Shown here piece after piece: positions 60,606-64,000 of a stretch of 64,000 nucleotides of DNA (the stretch's first letter is position 1; each line of letters starts with the position of its first letter). The DNA is from Apoderus coryli (lineage: Eukaryota; Arthropoda; Insecta; Coleoptera; Attelabidae). Under the pieces are notes generated by a model. The model made no database searches. It worked only from the letters and a program-made list of their open reading frames with translations, and was not told the DNA's origin. A program made the position numbers and the translations under genes. The DNA lies in the NCBI GenBank assembly GCA_911728435.2, contig OU452205.1, positions 20,082,080-20,146,079 on the forward strand, written 5' to 3'.

Positions 60606-61958
60606 CCAACTATGCAAAAAGATATCACGGCTTTCGTAAAAAGTTGTGTAGATTGTCAACGACGTAAAGCAGGTTTTGTAATGAAACCAGCAGGTATGTT
60701 ACAGCCGGTGGAAGTGGGGTTACCTTTCCAAAAAATAGGAATCGATTTATTAGGACCTTTTCCGCGAACTAACGACGATAAAGTGTATATAATAGTAGCC
60801 TGTGATTACGCGACAAGATATATAGAAACTGAGGCAATTATTAACGGAAAAGCAGAATCTGTAGCAAAGTTTATTCTGAACAACATTATTAGTAGACATG
60901 GAGCTCCACAAATCATGGTCAGTGACAGAGGAAAAGTATTTCAAAGCGAAATGTTTCAAGAACTCATGAAACTAATGGGCTGTGTTAGTAATTTTACTAC
61001 AGCTTATCATCCGAATGCAAATGGGCTTTGTGAAAAGCAAAATAAAACTATTGTTGATATGTTATCTCATTTTGTAAGTACATCACAAAATGATTGGTCT
61101 ACATACTTGCCTATGGCACAGTTTGCATACAATACAACGATACAAGCTACAACAAGGTATAGCCCTTTTGAACTTGTATATGGAAGGTCTCCAGTTTTGC
61201 CTATAGAGGCAAATCTTAAAGAAATGAAGTGCAAAACGCTAGTGGACGAAATTAGACAAAAAGCATTGGTCACGAGAAGCTTAGCAGTTGAAAATATTTT
61301 GAAAAAGCAAGCCACGGATAAAGAGATATACGACCAAAAGCACAGACATGCAACATTTAATGTAGGAGATAAAGTAAAAGTATTTATCCCAATTCGAAAA
61401 AAAGGCAGAAGTGAAAAATTATTACTGAGATACTTCGGACCTTATGTCATCGAAGAACGTATAGGTGAGGTTAATTATAAAATAAGAATGGGACATGGAG
61501 CCTCAGCCAAATCAGATGTGGTACATATAAGCAGAATACTGCCATATTACGAAGAATGGCCGCCAGTAACAATAGAAAATGCTAAACCATTAGAAGAATT
61601 GCAGAAAACATTAGGATATGAAGGTAACAGTAACTTGAAAGAAAAATCAAATGATGATATAACAAAAAAATGCAAAAAAGGACAAAGGATTACAGAAATT
61701 AAGCAAAATGAACGAAAATATGACCAAAATCCTGTGCTTACATGCGACATTAGCCATACAACTTCTAACAAAAATCAAGGAAATGAACAAGATAATGATA
61801 ATGATGAGTTAAATTGGTTACTTGTTACGATAGATAAAGTAGAAAAACATATCGCAGAACTGATTAAATCAAAACAATCAGAAGACCACCAGCTAGATCA
61901 ATTCAATACAAAGCATATAGAATCAATTGCTGGTAGAATCAAATTTTTTAAAGTGTAA
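60606..61958 (+). pseudogene. Gypsy integrase, in frame after the TGA
   Basis: Same frame as the preceding pol. Contains the Cys pair of the zinc domain (SCVDCQRRKAG), catalytic core IGIDLLGPFP (D), VSDRGKVFQ (D) and NGLCEKQNKTIVD (E), then the C-terminal GDKVKVFIPIRK / KLLLRYFGPYVIEER beta-barrel block, and a charged tail to 61958. The TGA stands where a conserved tryptophan usually follows RFY, so TGG to TGA is likely. Confidence 0.9.
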
Positions 61959-62183
61959 ATAATGTATAGTTAGTTTTTTTTGAATAGTAGAATACAGCTA
62001 ATAGATTAATAGGGGTTAAAAAATAAAGTATACATATAATTGGCATGTACGATACTGAGATTTGAATGAAGTAGAAAATGACGTTATTGGTACAAAAACA
62101 AAATTATATGAAATGAAGGACACACTAAGCTAATCCCAAGACGGTTCCCGTGCAACGAAGTTCAATTTAACCCTACAGAAGTC
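61959..62183 (+). other. Pol-env spacer; env frame opens about 62110
   Basis: Little coding until about 62110, where the frame of the following Env-like gene is open without an ATG (RFPCNEVQFNPTEV), suggesting an acceptor site for a spliced env mRNA near 62115-62140. Confidence 0.4.
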
Positions 62184-62930
62184 ATGCATATACTACCCGC
62201 AATATTTACAAATTTAGACAGCTTTGTTCTGAATCCAGTTGTTAAAGAAACGATTCCTACTTATCATAATATTAGTGAAATTTTAAACACTAACTGGTCA
62301 ATTAACAAACCGTTTGTCAATGTTAGTACTACACAAGACACAATAGCAAAAATAGTCAATTCCCTTAGAAATTTAGAATCTCGTCAGATAACGTATGGGG
62401 ACGCCCAGGCAAAAAATGGCGATATTCTATATTTTGTATGGAATTCTATTACTACGATATTACTAATTTACTTGTTGCTACATCGTGAGAGAGCATGGGC
62501 TTTTTTGCCAGCCATGGGGCAACAAGCACATGTTCAAAAATATGATAATTCAGAACAACACGACATTCTAATTGGAATTTTCTACGGGTTCTTTATATTT
62601 TTCATAGGATATATAATTATGAGGATTACAATAATCGTTTATACACGTAAAAAATTGAGACAGAATATGATGAGTAGTATTAGGGGACAAAAAACAACAG
62701 AAATACAACCAGAATTTAATAGAGTAAGGAATCATGAAAATAGGAGTACCCCAAAAACCAGGTCATATATTTTAGAGTTAGACAGCAATGAGGATTTATT
62801 TGCTTTAAAAGAAAGAAAAGAAATTAGTTGTTCTTTACAAGAGTTAAATCTAAGACCATCGGTTGCTCCGAAGGATGGTAGTACGCGAAGAGTTAGTTTT
62901 AATAATTATCCAGAAGAAATTACGGTATAA
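62184..62930 (+). CDS. Env-like C-terminal membrane protein of the gypsy element
   Basis: 248 codons from an ATG; two hydrophobic segments (ILYFVWNSITTILLIYLLL about residues 82-100 and IGIFYGFFIFFIGYIIM about 130-146), then a charged cytoplasm-like tail with YILELDSNED. Position after integrase and N-glycosylation sequons (NISE, NVST) in the first part fit the end of an envelope protein, but the usual fusion-protein ectodomain is not present upstream, so it is either a remnant or a different accessory membrane protein. Confidence 0.55.
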   Translation: MHILPAIFTNLDSFVLNPVVKETIPTYHNISEILNTNWSINKPFVNVSTTQDTIAKIVNSLRNLESRQITYGDAQAKNGDILYFVWNSITTILLIYLLLHRERAWAFLPAMGQQAHVQKYDNSEQHDILIGIFYGFFIFFIGYIIMRITIIVYTRKKLRQNMMSSIRGQKTTEIQPEFNRVRNHENRSTPKTRSYILELDSNEDLFALKERKEISCSLQELNLRPSVAPKDGSTRRVSFNNYPEEITV

Positions 62931-63070
62931 GTAGGTAGAATAAGATTGGTATAAAGGGAAATCTAGAATAAGTATATAATGGGTCGTTTAATTTGTTTTA
63001 GTATTAACCAGCAACATAGATATTAGGTTTAATGTATTTATCTAAATACGAGTATATATAAGTTTTATTT

Positions 63071-63092
63071 AAAAAAAAAAAAAAAAAGAAGG
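63071..63092 (+). promoter_or_regulatory. Polypurine tract, probable start of 3' LTR
   Basis: Seventeen A's then gaagg, directly followed by tttagagtgaaattt. It marks the plus-strand primer; the LTR itself should begin at about 63093, but its end cannot be set because the 5' LTR is missing. Confidence 0.6.
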
Positions 63093-64000
63093 TTTAGAGT
63101 GAAATTTTTAGAGACTGGCCACCTACGAAATTTCACTTTAATTGTTTAAAACAAAACTATATTTAAAAATCTACAACATGAATCAAGCTTGTAAGGATTA
63201 CGTAGCAAACATGAAATTAAATCCATGTTTATATAAAACGCTACTTGTTAACATAACAACTACAATAACAAGAAATGTAGTTGATAGTATTTTTTTAAGG
63301 ATTGTTATGAAATATAATTCTGATGTTTAATGCAATCAAAATTGTTAGTAGTTATGCAAAACATAAACAGAGAATACATTTAATTCTATTAATTATTAAA
63401 ATCATTTAAGTTTTATGTGTATTATTATTTAATAATCATTTGATATAAGCACAAGTAAGAACATATACTAATACTTTGTTTTTTCTCTTTTTGCATGTTA
63501 CGAGAATTTGAAAATGTTCCAATGAACCCTGCTGAAAACAATACACGACATGCGAAGAAAAGGAACGGTTCATGGCAAAACACTACACCAAACTACACTA
63601 CTAAGCGTATATGTACGAACACTGGACGATTGAAACCTGTGATTGAAACAATAAACGAGCAGTTCAACTATAAAAACAAAGATCAAACCAAGGCGCAAAC
63701 GATGAGGGTACACCTGGAGTCCAAAGTCCAGCTTACACTAGATTCAAAACACAAAAATCTAGTATATGACCCGTAGCAGCGTGTTTGACAATGATTAGTG
63801 CGCGGATTGAGGTGCAATTGACATTATAAATGAAAAAGTTCATTTACGATTTGATCGTAATGATCGAAATAACCAAGTGCTGATAATACTAAGTGAAACG
63901 TCACAATGTATAGACAATGTTTCCAGGTTCGTGCAGAAGAGACTTATGGTTTGTGTGTGGTAAATGATATGAATAGTAACGTTGACATTTTCCTTTACCA
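63093..64000. other. Possible 3' LTR and unassigned DNA
   Basis: An inverted pair gtgaaattt/aaatttcac lies at 63099-63140. Two short open frames (63142-63330 and 63495-63776) show no known domain. The segment may be mostly LTR and downstream flank. Confidence 0.35.

Larger units (their letters stand above)
57310..63092 (+). mobile_element. Gypsy-type LTR retrotransposon, 5'-truncated, no 5' LTR
   Basis: Starts within gag at the head-to-head junction and runs through gag zinc knuckle, protease, reverse transcriptase, RNase H, integrase and an Env-like frame to a polypurine tract at 63071-63092. The 5' LTR and most of gag are missing. Two pol lesions (altered RT motif, one nonsense codon) make it non-functional. 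Confidence 0.88.

Noticed and set aside
63495..63776. 93-codon plus-strand frame near the right edge
   Set aside because: Polar, no recognised domain, no splice or promoter evidence, in likely LTR or flank DNA.

Overview
The window is eukaryotic, AT-rich and almost entirely made of transposable elements, with a thin skeleton of host coding sequence. Spliceosomal introns, C2H2 and THAP zinc-finger exons, an RTE-like and an R1-like retrotransposon, BEL/Pao elements with a tRNA-Tyr-type primer site, a Dong/R4-type element sitting in TAA repeats, and a Polinton together suggest an insect. A beetle is plausible, but the sequence alone does not prove the order. No tRNA, rRNA or CRISPR array was seen.

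Host layer (minus strand): an exon at 2087-3236 encodes 11 C2H2 fingers, and an acidic exon at 30118-30860 has splice signals whose phase matches it. If they belong together, the host gene has a ~26.9 kb intron (3237-30117) that holds a degraded RTE-like retrotransposon, a whole Polinton, a decayed mariner-like transposase and an R1-like fragment. Further upstream (34017-34656) are pieces of a THAP-domain gene.

Polinton (5784-27096): inverted repeats start AG and end CT, and a 6-bp target duplication (gcggtg) flanks them. The gene order is: a 100-aa protein and protein-primed DNA polymerase B (+); a 227-aa protein, integrase, fibre-like protein, 303-aa acidic protein and packaging ATPase (-); then a PLA2 minor capsid protein (spliced), cysteine protease, penton-like capsid, 49-aa protein, major capsid and 161-aa protein (+); finally a right-hand cargo of three small genes (+). 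Replication, integration and virion genes are all present, so it is a virus-like element. Polymerase, fibre, a cargo gene and probably the protease start each carry one small lesion. Its left subterminal zone contains inverted copies of pieces of its own genes. A BEL/Pao element (19497-25264) with apparently identical LTRs is inserted in it.

Right of the host exons come a DNA transposon with 8-bp target duplication (31279-32527), a palindromic foldback split at its centre by a mariner-like element (36384-38118), a second foldback (38917-39596), a cluster of Dong/R4-type elements in TAA repeats (40042-45938, one with an intact 1175-aa ORF), a non-LTR remnant (46139-46771), and an intact BEL/Pao element (47463-54318). 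Last are a rearranged LTR plus env and integrase tail of an errantivirus-like element on the minus strand (54840-57310), joined head-to-head to a 5'-truncated gypsy element on the plus strand (57310 to about 63100) with a clear -1 frameshift signal. The right-most 0.9 kb holds nothing recognisable.
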